Of a DNA stretch of 7,292 nucleotides, positions 6,843-7,292 are shown in pieces. The position numbers and the translations under genes were made by a program. Position 1 is the first letter of the stretch. Each line of letters opens with the position of its first letter. The DNA comes from Phycisphaerae bacterium. GTDB lineage: Bacteria; Planctomycetota; Phycisphaerae; Tepidisphaerales; Tepidisphaeraceae. The notes beneath the pieces are model-generated. The model did no database searches. It saw only the letters and a list, made by a program, of their open reading frames with translations, and had not been told where the DNA came from. The stretch covers positions 1-7,292 of the forward strand of contig JACMJD010000566.1 in assembly GCA_014380825.1 (NCBI GenBank), written 5' to 3'.

Positions 6843-7292
6843 TCAGTTGCGACGACGACGACGCATGCTTGCCGCTGAAGCTGCGAGCCCGCCGAGGACC
6901 AGCGCGCTGGTCGGTTCCGGCACCGAGGCCAGGAATCCGGCGGCGTATTGTTCACCGAACTGCTGGAGGTGATTCACGACCAACTGCAACTGGGGTGCGT
7001 CCATTCCCAGATTGCTGCGGTCGCTGCCGTCCAGGTAAGCCATCGCGCGACGCAGCGATCCGCTTTGCGTGTTGAACGCCTGGTCGACCAACGAGTAGTC
7101 ATCGAAGTCGACGATTCCGTTGTAGTCGACGTCGCCGTTGGCCCAGCCGGTCCGGTTGTTGTTGAAGCCGGCATCGATGCGCGAGTAGTCGTCGAAGTCG
7201 ACTAAACCGTTGAAGTCGACGTCGCCGTAATAAGTGAATTTCACGAGCACGTCGCTGTTCGCGACGGTGAAGCCGTCGAACGTCGCGCCGGC
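6843..7292 (-). CDS. Partial (5' end outside window) PEP-CTERM protein with dockerin-like pair
   Basis: The frame is open to the right edge, so only the last 149 residues are seen; the GTG at 7250 is internal. The visible sequence begins AGATFDGFTVANSDVLVKF, matching GAGATFDGVTVLDTDVLVKF of the plus-strand gene at the left edge. Dockerin-type loops lie at 7223-7188 and 7133-7098, followed by a helical linker (LQLVVNHLQQFGEQYAAGFL) and the tail VPEPTSALVLGGLAASAASMRRRRRN. The last 73 residues differ from the left-edge protein at about 13 positions, so the two are recent paralogues at least in their C-termini. Inferred role: exported, exosortase-sorted surface protein; its N-terminal function cannot be seen. 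It ends at a terminator before the next gene. Confidence 0.87.
   Translation of the reverse strand, partial: AGATFDGFTVANSDVLVKFTYYGDVDFNGLVDFDDYSRIDAGFNNNRTGWANGDVDYNGIVDFDDYSLVDQAFNTQSGSLRRAMAYLDGSDRSNLGMDAPQLQLVVNHLQQFGEQYAAGFLASVPEPTSALVLGGLAASAASMRRRRRN
7062..7235 (-). repeat. Dockerin-like cassette, copy 3
   Basis: Encodes YYGDVDFNGLVDFDDYSRID, NNNRTGW and GDVDYNGIVDFDDYSLVD. Over about 190 bases starting at the YYGD codons I count about 22 differences from copy 1 by eye. Similarity continues through the linker and PEP-CTERM tail, so 6843-7235 and 1255-1650 form one long inverted repeat around the central genes. Confidence 0.88.

Overview
The window looks like a chromosomal piece of a Planctomycetota bacterium, most likely of class Phycisphaerae. 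This is inferred from protein architecture: PEP-CTERM tails ending in arginine runs, an LEPR-XLL type N-terminus, autotransporter-like beta-strand repeats, and tandem dockerin-like calcium loops of the form GDVDFNG-VDFDDYS. DNA is GC-rich and nearly everything is coding. No RNA gene, insertion sequence or CRISPR array is visible.

Layout. At the left, positions 1-1650 (+) hold the 3' part of a large secreted beta-repeat protein ending in a dockerin-like pair and a PEP-CTERM tail. A strong bidirectional terminator (1673-1714) separates it from a convergent minus-strand group. Read from right to left, that group is: the 3' end of a second PEP-CTERM protein (6843 to the window edge) with its own terminator (6771-6823); a complete small PEP-CTERM protein with a carbohydrate-binding-like domain (6051-6698) with its own terminator (5981-6034); a 1318-residue multidomain glycoside hydrolase family 81 endo-beta-1,3-glucanase (1972-5928); and, 44 bp behind it, a 4-oxalocrotonate-tautomerase-like protein (1727-1927).

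How they fit together. Four of five genes encode extracellular or cell-surface proteins. The GH81 enzyme would cut beta-1,3-glucans such as laminarin, curdlan, callose or fungal wall glucan. Three proteins carry PEP-CTERM tails (exosortase-type sorting). The GH81 lacks one, yet shares a C-terminal cassette with the two partial proteins: a short beta-rich segment plus two EF-hand/dockerin loops. The cassette therefore occurs three times in 7.3 kb, once on the plus strand and twice on the minus strand, forming inverted repeats, including a 30-bp perfect one.

Most notable points: the dockerin-like cassette joined to a GH81 with no PEP-CTERM tail and no classical signal peptide; in-frame inverted repeats through which recombination could exchange C-terminal tails; and a GH81 gene with only about 41 bp between an upstream terminator and its ribosome binding site.
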